This document shows positions 6,292-15,524 of a stretch of 16,334 nucleotides of DNA, piece after piece. The notes below the pieces were generated by a model, which made no database searches, had not been told where the DNA came from, and saw only the letters and a list, made by a program, of their open reading frames with translations. Origin of the DNA: Bacteroides sp. (GTDB taxonomy: Bacteria > Bacteroidota > Bacteroidia > Bacteroidales > Bacteroidaceae); the NCBI GenBank assembly GCA_030151845.1, contig JASLCM010000165.1:1-16334 (forward strand), given 5' to 3'. Position 1 is the stretch's first letter. Each line of letters opens with the position of its first letter. The position numbers were made by a program, and so were the translations under genes.

Positions 6292-8562
6292 ATGAGACAA
6301 CCAGAAAAGCGTACTAAAGTAAAAGTCACACTTGGATATAGCCTTCTACTTACTACTCTTTTCTTCTCTCTTTTGTTTGTACACCAACAAATCAGTAGAG
6401 TCGCAGAGATAGATCATATCCAAGCCAATCAAACCGATAGCTTGGTAAATTTACTACGCTCTCAAAATACAAATACCTTAGAGATACTCAACACCATTCA
6501 ACAGCTTAATAAGCAACAAAGTACAAGCGATCGAATTTCAGCATTTTTAGCAGCAAAAGACTCCCTAGAAGAAAAGAAAATAGTACAGCGGAGGGTGATT
6601 ACAAAGACAGACTCCATTATTACAAAACAAAAACCTAAGAATTTCTTTAAAAGAGTAGCTGAAGTCTTCTCTCCTTCAAAAAAAGATTCGGCCATATTGC
6701 TAAATACAAGCCTTGAGTTCTCAACAGATACCATCATAGAGAATGCCGAACAGCTTGACTCTTTGAAGCGAAACATTGAAGAGTTAAAAAGAGAGCAAGA
6801 ACAAGCACGTCTGCAAATAGAAAAAAAAAGAACAAGGCTTCAACGCATCAATCAGAGGTTAAACAAGCAGATAGATCATTTTCTAGAAACATACAAGGAG
6901 GACCTTACCAGAGTTGAGCATAATAATCTCACCAAGCAGCAAGAAATACGACGCAGCTCTGTTAAGACAATTAGCTGGATAGCGTTGGGGGCTACAACAC
7001 TTGCTATTCTTTTTCTAGTTCTTATTTGGAGAGATATTAGTAAAAGTAAACAATATAGAAGAGAGCTCGAAGCTGCAAATCATAGAGCCCAATCTCTTCT
7101 TCTTGCTAGAGAGAAGCTAATGCTCACAATAACTCACGATATAAAAGCACCTCTAAGCTCAATTCTTGGTTTTGTAGAGTTAGCTAACCAACAAAACACA
7201 CAGCATCAGCTATCAACCTATTTAAACAACATCAAAAGCTCTAGTAATCATTTGCTACAACTAGTTAATAGTCTGCTAGAATTTCATCGGCTAGACTTGA
7301 ATAAAACGAGTTTACAACCCAAAGCATTCAACCCAACGCTCATCTTTCAAGATTTAACAGCAACTTTTAAGTTCTTCGCTCTTAAAAAGGGATTGAACTT
7401 TGAGAGTAACATAGATCCAGGGTTGGATAATTTATTCTTTTCCGATCCTATCAAACTACAGCAAATTTGTACCAACTTACTAAGCAATGCTATTAAATTT
7501 ACAGAGAAGGGGAAAGTACAATTTACCTTTAGTTACTGGGATCCTAGCCTAACTATTACCGTACAAGACACAGGAAGAGGGATAACTCTTGATGAGCAAG
7601 AGCGCATTTTTAAAGAGTTTGTGCGTTTATCTAATGCACAGGGAGAAGAAGGATTCGGACTGGGTTTATCCATCGTTCATAAATTAGTCCACCTCTTCAA
7701 TGGAGAAATTAACATTGATAGTGAACCCAATAGAGGAACCACCTTCTCTATTAAAATTCCCTTTTCTAAAGCAAACCATCAGCAAATTATCGCAACAGAG
7801 AAGAAACCAAAAGTTAGGCAAGGAGATATTTTACTCATTGACGATGATAAACTGCAACTTCAGCTAACAGAAGAGATTCTTCATCAGCATGGGTATGAAG
7901 TGACCACCTGTCTAACAAAAGAAGAACTTTTAATAGCTCTACGAAAAAAGCATTATCAACTATTAATTACAGATATTCAGATGCCAGACCTAAATGGTCT
8001 TCAGCTCATTAACTGGTTAAAAAAAGAAGCTAGAGCAGAGATAGAGCAAATACCTGTCTTAGCTGTTACTGCTAGAGACGATATCTCTGCAGATACCCTT
8101 ATTAAAAAAGGGTTTATAGGATGTTTGTACAAACCTTTTTCAACACCAGAGCTTATAGAGGCCATTCATACTGCCCTCTCTCACAGTTTAGCAAATCTCC
8201 CAAAAAAAGAAGAGCCTCTAGCCGACCATTATACACTTAACCCTCTCTTGGATTTTGCTGCTGGCGACCCTGTAGCACAAAAAGAGATTCTTTTGACGTT
8301 TTTAAATGAATCTGTCGAAACAATCGAACAACTTAAAAAGATAGATTTAAAAGGAGACACAGCCTCATTCTACGCTCTATTGCATAAACTAACACCTCGA
8401 TTTAAAATTATAGGGTTAAACCATGTTGCTGACGAGATGATTCAAACGAAAAGAAAAGGCCTCTCTTCTTTTAATGAGGAGTCAACTGCCCTATTAGAAA
8501 AGCTTATCGTAGTATTGGGAAAATGTGTGGAGGAAGCCAAAGAACGCGTAACAAATATGTAG
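6292..8562 (+). CDS. Hybrid sensor histidine kinase (HK-REC-HPt) with periplasmic coiled-coil sensor
   Basis: A 756-residue inner-membrane sensor. TM1 is at about 13-30 and TM2 at about 227-246. The roughly 195 residues between are periplasmic, match no sensor domain I recognise, and contain a long charged coiled coil (about 150-215). The kinase core has H-box THDIKAP with His282, N-box NLLSNAIKF with Asn399, DTGRG (426-430) and GFGLGLS (454-460). A receiver (about 511-630) has Asp517-519, phospho-acceptor Asp561, Thr593 and Lys614. A C-terminal HPt domain (about 645-756) carries HKLTPRFKIIG with His698. This differs from the common HxLKGxS, though a Pro-containing form occurs in Bacteroidota hybrid kinases as I recall them. 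All catalytic residues are present, so a His-Asp-His relay to an external receiver is expected. The start ATG is one base past the MATE stop, which places it in the same transcript. Confidence 0.94.
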   Translation: MRQPEKRTKVKVTLGYSLLLTTLFFSLLFVHQQISRVAEIDHIQANQTDSLVNLLRSQNTNTLEILNTIQQLNKQQSTSDRISAFLAAKDSLEEKKIVQRRVITKTDSIITKQKPKNFFKRVAEVFSPSKKDSAILLNTSLEFSTDTIIENAEQLDSLKRNIEELKREQEQARLQIEKKRTRLQRINQRLNKQIDHFLETYKEDLTRVEHNNLTKQQEIRRSSVKTISWIALGATTLAILFLVLIWRDISKSKQYRRELEAANHRAQSLLLAREKLMLTITHDIKAPLSSILGFVELANQQNTQHQLSTYLNNIKSSSNHLLQLVNSLLEFHRLDLNKTSLQPKAFNPTLIFQDLTATFKFFALKKGLNFESNIDPGLDNLFFSDPIKLQQICTNLLSNAIKFTEKGKVQFTFSYWDPSLTITVQDTGRGITLDEQERIFKEFVRLSNAQGEEGFGLGLSIVHKLVHLFNGEINIDSEPNRGTTFSIKIPFSKANHQQIIATEKKPKVRQGDILLIDDDKLQLQLTEEILHQHGYEVTTCLTKEELLIALRKKHYQLLITDIQMPDLNGLQLINWLKKEARAEIEQIPVLAVTARDDISADTLIKKGFIGCLYKPFSTPELIEAIHTALSHSLANLPKKEEPLADHYTLNPLLDFAAGDPVAQKEILLTFLNESVETIEQLKKIDLKGDTASFYALLHKLTPRFKIIGLNHVADEMIQTKRKGLSSFNEESTALLEKLIVVLGKCVEEAKERVTNM

Positions 8563-8626
8563 CTGAACTATTTTTTAAAGCTATCTTTATTCTTTATTTT
8601 GTAATTTGAAGAAACAGCAGGTATAG

Positions 8627-11600
8627 ATGAAGAAGAAATGGATTAAAAGAGCATTATGGATATTCGTATCTCCAATCCTACTCGTTTGGATAATAGGAGC
8701 ACTACTCTATGTTCCACCAATTCAATCTTTCCTTGTAAAAAAAATAACAGCCTATGCATCAGAGGCAACGAACTTAACTATCTCCATTAATCGCGTACGC
8801 TTAAAGTTTCCACTCGACCTACAAATTAAAGAGGTAGAAGTTTTACAACACAAAAACAAGCTGTTACAATTAAAAACAGTGAGTGTAAGGGTACACCCAC
8901 TTCCACTTCTCAAAGGAAGAGTAGATGTTGATCATGTTATACTAGAGCAAGCACTCATCGATACCCATGAATATGTAGAGGATTTAAAAATTGCAGGAAC
9001 AATCGGCTATCTAAACTTAGTTAGCCATAACATAGACCTATCGAACAGCAATGCAACAATCAATCAGTTTGAGTTAAAAGATGCAGACATATCAGTTATC
9101 AACTCTGCTCAAACAACAGAGGAAAACTCCGAAACAACTCCTTGGAATATAACTCTCGAAAAACTAAATGTTCAAAATATAAATGTGGCCTATACAGACC
9201 TTACCGACTCTCTACAAATAGGGGGAGGCATAGGAACAGCCTCACTGGATCACCTTGAGGTAAACTTAAAAGAGGAGCATTATCAGGCTAGAAAATTCCT
9301 TTTAAATAAAGGTAAACTCCTTTTCTCACAAAAGGAAAAGCCAAAGGAAAAAGGATTCGACTCACAGTACATTGAACTAAGAGATTTTGACATTAATCTA
9401 GAATCGGCCACTTTTTCTAAAGAGGTCTTATTAGCCGATCTTAAAGAGCTTACCGTAAGCGAACGATCAGGAGTTCACATAGAGAACATTACAGCTAAAA
9501 TACAAAAAAGAGGTGAAGAGATAGATATTCCTTACTTTAAAATCCAAACACCACATTCTGATTTTCACCTCTCCTGCCATGTTCCAAAAACAGCACAAAA
9601 AGATAATTATGAGAATTTATTCCTAAAAATAAGTTCTCACCTAGGTAAACAAGACCTTTTTAACTTTCTTGGAGATCTTTCACCAGATCATCTTGCAACC
9701 GATTACCCCAACTACCCCATCTTTATCGACATAGATGCCAGTGGTGATAATGAGGCTATTTTTGTAAATCGATTAGATACTAAACTTCCTAGTGCCTTTA
9801 GCATAAAGGGTTATGGAAAACTATCTCATCTAACAGATTCTCTTCAAAGAGAAGCTGTTCTCACGTTAAAGTCCAATACCGAAGCCTTAGATTTTCTATT
9901 GCCAACAGATTCAGTGGAAAATAAAGAGCTCCTTATACCAGAGGCTTTAAACCTACTGATAACCTCTTCATGGAAAAAGAATGAGATTCATGCAAAAGCC
10001 CTTATCGAAAAGGAGAATAGTCGGCTTCATTTCAATGCACAGTACAACACCTTTAATGAGGCATACCAGTATGCATTAAGTCTTGCATCAATACACCCCA
10101 CAGATTTCCTACCCACGCTCGGTGTAGAGACTTTATCTGGAACTATTCATGCAAAGGGGATAGGACTCAATCCTATGGGCCCTAAAAGTACAGCACAAGT
10201 TGCAGTACAAATAGATTCCATACAATACGACCGCAGGTTACTTACCGATATCTCCTTAAACTCAAAAATTAAACATAAAGTTGTCGATCTTGACCTGATA
10301 AGCAATAATAAGATTCTTGATTTAGACCTACAGGCAAAGCTTAACATGCAGCCCACCTATCCCTTAGGCAAAGCTTCCATCCATGTGAGGAATATCGACC
10401 TATACAGACTCCACCTGATTGAAGCCCCTCTAAAAAGAGAGATCGTTTTCACTACTAGTTTAACCTCAAATCCAAAGGATTTCTCATTTAGCATGGAAGG
10501 TGAAGGGGTGCATGTTCAACTTGCATCAACCCAAGGAGTGGCATCTGCTGTCAAAGAGATCGAACAATACGCTTCACTCCTTCAAGAGCAAGTTGAAGCA
10601 AGAAGATTTGATCACAATGAGTTGCGTAAATCTCTTCCATATTCCGATTTAAATATAAATATTGATAGCAAATCATTTGTAAAGGATCTCTTGAAACTAA
10701 ACAAAATAGGATTTACCTCTTTAACTTCTGCTATAACAACTTCTCCCCTAACTGGCGCTAATGGAGATTTGAAAATAGAAAACTTCAGTAGAGACTCCTT
10801 AAAGATCGACGAAATCTCTCTTAACTTACAGCAAGATACTACGCAGTTTTCCTCTGTTGTAGCCATACACAACAAGCAGGCAAACAGGTATCCACTAAAA
10901 GCCTCATTCACCTCATCAATCAAGGAGTCTGAAGCTAACTTCCTACTGGATTTAGAAAATGGAAAAAAAGAAAAAGGTATTCTCATTGGAGTAAACCTCA
11001 CTCCCGACCCAGCAGGTGTTCAGTTTAAACTGTTTCCAGAAAAACCCATCCTTGCATTTAAAGAATTCAAACTTAACGAGGGGCAAAACTGGCTATACCT
11101 CTATAATAACTTAAAGCTTCTAGCAGATATAGAGATGCTGGACAGTGACGGGATAGGTTTCAAAGCTTACTCTAACCCTGAAGATACGCTCTCATTACAA
11201 AACATCAACATAGAGCTCAGACAACTCAAGCTCGATGAAATCTCGGCGGTACTTCCCATACTTCCTGAAATTACAGGAAGGTTGTCTACCGAACTCCACT
11301 ACATACAGACAGAAGAAAACCTGCACTTAGCTGCTGAAGCAAAAATGGAGCAATTGAGCTACAACAAAAAACAGGTTGGAGATCTCGGTTTAGGATTTGC
11401 CTGGCTTCCAGATGATGAAAATAAACACTTTATTGATGCCTATCTAACGCATGATCAAGAAGAGGTTCTCTTAACAGACGGAATGATACAATTCCTTCCC
11501 GATAAAAAAGAGATCGCTCTAAATACAATTTTTGAGCATCTACCTCTAAAGATTGCCAATGTATTGTTTGAAAACAATGAGTTGGCTTTGGGAGGAGATA

Positions 11601-13105
11601 TTGATGGTAGCCTATCCGTCAGCGGGACAGTAGACTCTCCTCTAATTAATGGAGAATTAATATTAGACAGTGTTACACTTGCTGCAAGACAAGCTGGAGC
11701 TGTTTTTCGGTTTGACAATCGTCCGGTACAGATTAAACAAAATAAAATGGAGTTCAAAGATTTCTCTATTTTTGCCTCAGGTAAGGATCCTTTTACTATT
11801 AATGGTGTTATCGACTTTGTCAATTTAAATGAGCCAACAGCAAACCTTAAACTCTATGCAAAAGACTATACATTACTAGATGCTGCTCGTACCAAAGAGA
11901 GCTTGATCTATGGCAAAGTCATTGTTGATATCAACGCAAACCTTAGTGGACCAATTGCATCTCTCAAAATGAGAGGAAATATGAGTCTGCTTAATAATAC
12001 CGATGTAACTTATGTTATGACAGATTCTCCATTATCTGTTCAAGATCGACTAGGTGAATTAGTTACCTTCACTAACTTTGCAGACACCTTAAGAACTATA
12101 CCCAAAGACACCACAGCATTGCATTTAGATGGAATGGATATGGTGCTGATGGTCCAAATCGACCCCTCGGTACAGCTTAAAGTAGACCTTAGCCCAGACC
12201 GAAGTAGTAGGGTAAAACTTGAAGGAGGAGGAAGTCTAACACTTCAATACACTCCCCAAGGAGATATGCGGCTTAGTGGAAGGTATACCCTCTCTGGGGG
12301 AACAATGAAATATACACTTCCTGTAATTCCACTCAAAGAATTTAACATCATTGATGGAAGCTATGTGGAGTGGTTTGGAGATCCTAAAGATCCTAAACTT
12401 AGCTTCAAAGCAGTAGAAAGAGTTCGTGCGGCAGTTGCTGAAGCCGATGGGAGTTCACACATGGTAAATTTTGATATCTCTATCGGTGTAAAAAACAGAT
12501 TAGATAACCTAGAATTAGTCTTTGATTTAAATGCTCCAGAAAATGGTAACGTCCAAAATCAATTGGCAGCAATGGGGCAAGAAGAGAGAAGTAAGCAAGC
12601 GGTAGCTCTTCTTGCTACTGGAATATATCTCGCTGGAGGCTCCAACAGTAAAGGCGGACTAAATATGGGAGCAGCCTTGAATAGTGTGTTACAGAGTCAG
12701 ATTAACTCAATAGCTGGTTCTAGTCTAAAAAACGCTAGCTTTTCGATGGGAATAGAGGAGCATGATGAGTTGCAAACAGGAGGAAAACGTACGGACTATA
12801 GTTTTAGGTATGCACAACGATTCTTTAACAATAGAGTACAAATTGTTCTTGGAGGACGTGTTTCTACTGGAGCCAATGCAACCAATACGGTTGAATCATT
12901 TATTGACAATATTTCATTAGAATATAGGCTAGACAAATCAGGGACCAGATATGCCCGAATCTTCCACCTTAAAAACTATGAAGATATCCTAGAGGGTGAA
13001 GTAACTGAAACAGGTGCAGGTTTAGTTTTACGTAAAAAGATGGATAAATTAAGTGAGCTATTTATCTTTAGAAGAAATAAGAAAAAAAATGAAGCAAAGC
13101 GATAA
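8627..13105 (+). CDS. tamB: TamB-like (DUF490) translocation and assembly module protein
   Basis: A very large AsmA/TamB-superfamily protein of 1492 residues (E. coli TamB has about 1260). It is anchored in the inner membrane by one helix (about 8-29, after the basic MKKKWIKR) and spans the periplasm as a long, lipid-groove beta structure. The body is almost all alternating beta-strand sequence. The C-terminal TamB/DUF490 domain fills about the last 400-500 residues, including GDIDGSLSVSGTVDSPLING, GGGSLTLQYTPQGDMRLSGRY and the block ending in LATGIYLAGG (near 12600-12640). The family function is outer-membrane protein assembly together with TamA and/or phospholipid movement between membranes; which applies here is not shown. 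The gene follows the kinase by 64 bases and overlaps tamL by 17 bases, the classic pairing, though tamB comes first here. The start at 8627 gives a proper signal anchor. A few near-matches to a promoter lie in the 64-base gap but none is convincing. Confidence 0.93.
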   Translation: MKKKWIKRALWIFVSPILLVWIIGALLYVPPIQSFLVKKITAYASEATNLTISINRVRLKFPLDLQIKEVEVLQHKNKLLQLKTVSVRVHPLPLLKGRVDVDHVILEQALIDTHEYVEDLKIAGTIGYLNLVSHNIDLSNSNATINQFELKDADISVINSAQTTEENSETTPWNITLEKLNVQNINVAYTDLTDSLQIGGGIGTASLDHLEVNLKEEHYQARKFLLNKGKLLFSQKEKPKEKGFDSQYIELRDFDINLESATFSKEVLLADLKELTVSERSGVHIENITAKIQKRGEEIDIPYFKIQTPHSDFHLSCHVPKTAQKDNYENLFLKISSHLGKQDLFNFLGDLSPDHLATDYPNYPIFIDIDASGDNEAIFVNRLDTKLPSAFSIKGYGKLSHLTDSLQREAVLTLKSNTEALDFLLPTDSVENKELLIPEALNLLITSSWKKNEIHAKALIEKENSRLHFNAQYNTFNEAYQYALSLASIHPTDFLPTLGVETLSGTIHAKGIGLNPMGPKSTAQVAVQIDSIQYDRRLLTDISLNSKIKHKVVDLDLISNNKILDLDLQAKLNMQPTYPLGKASIHVRNIDLYRLHLIEAPLKREIVFTTSLTSNPKDFSFSMEGEGVHVQLASTQGVASAVKEIEQYASLLQEQVEARRFDHNELRKSLPYSDLNINIDSKSFVKDLLKLNKIGFTSLTSAITTSPLTGANGDLKIENFSRDSLKIDEISLNLQQDTTQFSSVVAIHNKQANRYPLKASFTSSIKESEANFLLDLENGKKEKGILIGVNLTPDPAGVQFKLFPEKPILAFKEFKLNEGQNWLYLYNNLKLLADIEMLDSDGIGFKAYSNPEDTLSLQNINIELRQLKLDEISAVLPILPEITGRLSTELHYIQTEENLHLAAEAKMEQLSYNKKQVGDLGLGFAWLPDDENKHFIDAYLTHDQEEVLLTDGMIQFLPDKKEIALNTIFEHLPLKIANVLFENNELALGGDIDGSLSVSGTVDSPLINGELILDSVTLAARQAGAVFRFDNRPVQIKQNKMEFKDFSIFASGKDPFTINGVIDFVNLNEPTANLKLYAKDYTLLDAARTKESLIYGKVIVDINANLSGPIASLKMRGNMSLLNNTDVTYVMTDSPLSVQDRLGELVTFTNFADTLRTIPKDTTALHLDGMDMVLMVQIDPSVQLKVDLSPDRSSRVKLEGGGSLTLQYTPQGDMRLSGRYTLSGGTMKYTLPVIPLKEFNIIDGSYVEWFGDPKDPKLSFKAVERVRAAVAEADGSSHMVNFDISIGVKNRLDNLELVFDLNAPENGNVQNQLAAMGQEERSKQAVALLATGIYLAGGSNSKGGLNMGAALNSVLQSQINSIAGSSLKNASFSMGIEEHDELQTGGKRTDYSFRYAQRFFNNRVQIVLGGRVSTGANATNTVESFIDNISLEYRLDKSGTRYARIFHLKNYEDILEGEVTETGAGLVLRKKMDKLSELFIFRRNKKKNEAKR

Positions 13106-15452
13106 ATTTACCTTGGTATTAAAACTTATGGTAGTCGTTTTTCTCTTTATGGGATGCTCTACAACAAAATACATTCCAGATGGAGAACAACTATATATCG
13201 GTCAGAAAAAACTACAGATAGATCGAGTAGGGAAAGGAAAAACAGAACAAACTGCCTTAGAAGAGATTGAAGCAGCTTTAAGCAAAGCTCCAAACAACTC
13301 TTTTCTTGGAAGCTCAAGAATACGCACCCCTTTTCCATTTGGGCTTTGGTTTTACACTGGCTTCTATAACTATGAAAAAGGATTAGGAAAATGGATCTTT
13401 AATCGGTTTGGGTCAGAACCTATTCTTGTTTCTACGGTAAACCCAGAAGTCCGAACCAAAATAGTTAAAAACCTTCTGCATGATTATGGATACTTTAATG
13501 GAGAGGTTAGCTATGATATATATTCAAGTAAAAAAGATAGTTTGAAAGCTCACATCGGATACAAAGTAAAAATGGGAAATGCTTTCCACATTGATACCTT
13601 ACTGTATGAGAAATTTACTCCAGAGGTCTTTGCTATCATCAAGCAAGGAAGAGGAAGTTCATACATTAAAATTGGAGATCAATTCAACGTAGAAAATCTA
13701 GACGATGAACGAAATCGTATTTCAGCATTATTGAGGAATCGTGGATACTACTTTTTTAGACCTACCTTTTTAACCTATGATGCCGATACAATTCGAACGC
13801 CTGGAAGCGTTAGTTTGAAACTTAAAACAATCCCTAGAATACCTAAGCAAGCACTCAAAAGATATCGAACAGGAGATACTCACATCAAACTATATGGTAA
13901 AAATGGAGAGTATCCCGATCAATCAGTAACTTATAAAGACCTTACTATTTCTTATCATGATAAATTAAAAGTACGTCCCAATATGTTGTATCGGTGGACA
14001 CACCATTCTCCTTACCTATCAAGAAGAAACAGAAAAAAATATCAAAAAACGTTAGAAGAATATAGCTCTCTATATACCCAGTTTAGACACAATAGAATCC
14101 ATGAAAAATTAAGTGAAGTGGGGATATTCAAATATATTGATTTACAATACAACCTTCAGGATAGCCTTTCATCGGACACACTAGACTTAACTATCCAGGC
14201 TCAACTAGATAAACCCTTAGACGCGGAATTAGACTTAAACATTACAGCCAAAAGTAATGATCAAATTGGACCTGGAGGAAGTTTCTCTATCAATAAAAAT
14301 AATATTTTTGGAGGGGGTGAAACGTGGGGAGTAAAACTAAAGGGCTCCTACGAGTGGCAAACGGGAAAAACGAAAGGAAGTGAATACATTAATAGCTATG
14401 AAGTTGGCTTATCTACATCACTAAGCTTTCCACGAATGCTATTCCCCAAAATAGGCAAACGGGAATATGACTTCCCAACTCTTACCACCTTTAAATTGTA
14501 TGTCAATCAACTTAACCGAGCTAAATATTATCGTTTACTTTCCTTCGGAGGAAATGCTACCTATGATTTTCAACCCGTAAGGACTCAGCATCATACTATT
14601 ACTCCTTTGCGGTTAACGTTTAATGTTCTTCAGTACACCTCAACTCTTTTTGACTCAATTTCATCGGTAAATCCTGCCCTCTATATCAGTTTACAAAACC
14701 AGTTCATCCCTGCTATGGAGTATACATTCACTTATGACAACTCTAGTAACCGAGGGGTTAGGCATCCTATCTGGTGGCAGAGCAATATTGTCTCTTCGGG
14801 AAACATAACTTCATTAATCTATAGAGCTGCTGGCAAACAATTTGATGAAAAGGAAAAAAACCTATTTGGCTCTCCTTTTGCACAGTTCTTGAAATTTAGC
14901 ACTGAGATTAGAAAGAGGTGGACCATAGATAATAACCAATCCCTTGCGGCACGAGCTATGGGTGGTGTCATTTGGTCCTATGGAAACTCAACTATAGCTC
15001 CATTTTCTGAACAATTTTATGTAGGTGGAGCAAATAGTATTAGAGCATATACCATTCGTAGTATAGGACCTGGAGGACATGCTCCTGATAAAGAAAACAG
15101 ATACTCCTTCGTGGATCAAACCGGAGATATCAAATTGGAAGCAAACCTTGAGTATCGATTTAGAGTTGTTAAGGACTTGCATGGCGCTATCTTTTTAGAT
15201 GCGGGTAATGTTTGGCTAATGAGAGAAGATGAACATCGACCTGACGGTAAATTTAACTTGAAAAAGATTCCAAAACAAATAGCTTTAGGAACAGGTGCTG
15301 GTCTACGCTACGATCTTGATTTCTTAGTGATCCGTTTAGATTGCGGTATTGCTCTTCACGCTCCTTATTCAACCAATAAAAAAGGATTCTATAACATAGA
15401 GAAATTTAGTGATGGATTGGGTATCCATTTTGCCATAGGATATCCATTCTAG
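13089..15452 (+). CDS. tamL: TamL: lipoprotein TamA/BamA-like Omp85 outer-membrane protein
   Basis: An Omp85-superfamily beta-barrel that pairs with TamB; the Bacteroidota form is a lipoprotein named TamL. I place the start at 13089, not the in-frame ATG at 13053. The later start gives a proper lipoprotein signal (basic KQSDK, hydrophobic core, FMGC with Cys23) after an A-rich stretch, while the earlier one adds 12 charged residues ahead of it. The protein then has 787 residues. POTRA-like repeats fill about 30-370, with NLLHDYGYFNG and ALLRNRGYYFF as typical POTRA helix-turn segments. The barrel runs from about 378 to the end. GGANSIRAYTIRSIGPGG holds the conserved loop-6 motif IRAY (651-654), with Arg652 kept and the usual Gly replaced by Ala. 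The last residue is Phe, as in the barrel-closing beta-signal. The gene overlaps tamB by 17 bases, suggesting coupled translation. Confidence 0.92.
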   Translation: MKQSDKFTLVLKLMVVVFLFMGCSTTKYIPDGEQLYIGQKKLQIDRVGKGKTEQTALEEIEAALSKAPNNSFLGSSRIRTPFPFGLWFYTGFYNYEKGLGKWIFNRFGSEPILVSTVNPEVRTKIVKNLLHDYGYFNGEVSYDIYSSKKDSLKAHIGYKVKMGNAFHIDTLLYEKFTPEVFAIIKQGRGSSYIKIGDQFNVENLDDERNRISALLRNRGYYFFRPTFLTYDADTIRTPGSVSLKLKTIPRIPKQALKRYRTGDTHIKLYGKNGEYPDQSVTYKDLTISYHDKLKVRPNMLYRWTHHSPYLSRRNRKKYQKTLEEYSSLYTQFRHNRIHEKLSEVGIFKYIDLQYNLQDSLSSDTLDLTIQAQLDKPLDAELDLNITAKSNDQIGPGGSFSINKNNIFGGGETWGVKLKGSYEWQTGKTKGSEYINSYEVGLSTSLSFPRMLFPKIGKREYDFPTLTTFKLYVNQLNRAKYYRLLSFGGNATYDFQPVRTQHHTITPLRLTFNVLQYTSTLFDSISSVNPALYISLQNQFIPAMEYTFTYDNSSNRGVRHPIWWQSNIVSSGNITSLIYRAAGKQFDEKEKNLFGSPFAQFLKFSTEIRKRWTIDNNQSLAARAMGGVIWSYGNSTIAPFSEQFYVGGANSIRAYTIRSIGPGGHAPDKENRYSFVDQTGDIKLEANLEYRFRVVKDLHGAIFLDAGNVWLMREDEHRPDGKFNLKKIPKQIALGTGAGLRYDLDFLVIRLDCGIALHAPYSTNKKGFYNIEKFSDGLGIHFAIGYPF

Positions 15453-15487
15453 AGAAAGATAAATTAGCTCATACAACTCACTTTTAG

Positions 15488-15495
15488 TATCTTTG
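15488..15495 (+). promoter_or_regulatory. Putative -7 promoter element for the nucleotidyltransferase
   Basis: TATCTTTG is an exact match to the Bacteroidota -7 consensus TAnnTTTG. It lies in the 72-base gap after tamL, 29 bases before the ATG at 15525. The upstream -33 element is weak: TTA at 15464-15466, 21 bases away, instead of TTG. No terminator hairpin is seen after tamL, so read-through from tamL is also possible. Confidence 0.5.
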
Positions 15496-15524
15496 TTTAA
15501 TAGACTAACTTAAAATAAACACAG

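Noticed and set aside
5477..6776. Antisense frames inside the MATE and kinase genes (5477-5755 and 6498-6776)
   Set aside because: They sit opposite conserved MATE and kinase codons, have no homology that I recognise and no promoter or start context.
8560..8601. Possible terminator (TAGCT...AGCTA) and promoter (TTATTTTG or TATTTTG) in the 64-base gap before tamB
   Set aside because: The stem is only 5 bp with a 14-base loop and no U-tract, and each promoter-like string misses the TAnnTTTG consensus by one position. Neither is strong enough to call.
10612..11823. Antisense open frames within tamB (for example 10612-11001 and 11455-11823 on the - strand)
   Set aside because: They lie wholly within a well-supported gene, encode no recognisable domain, and have the Ser/Leu-rich composition expected from reading the opposite strand of a beta-rich protein.
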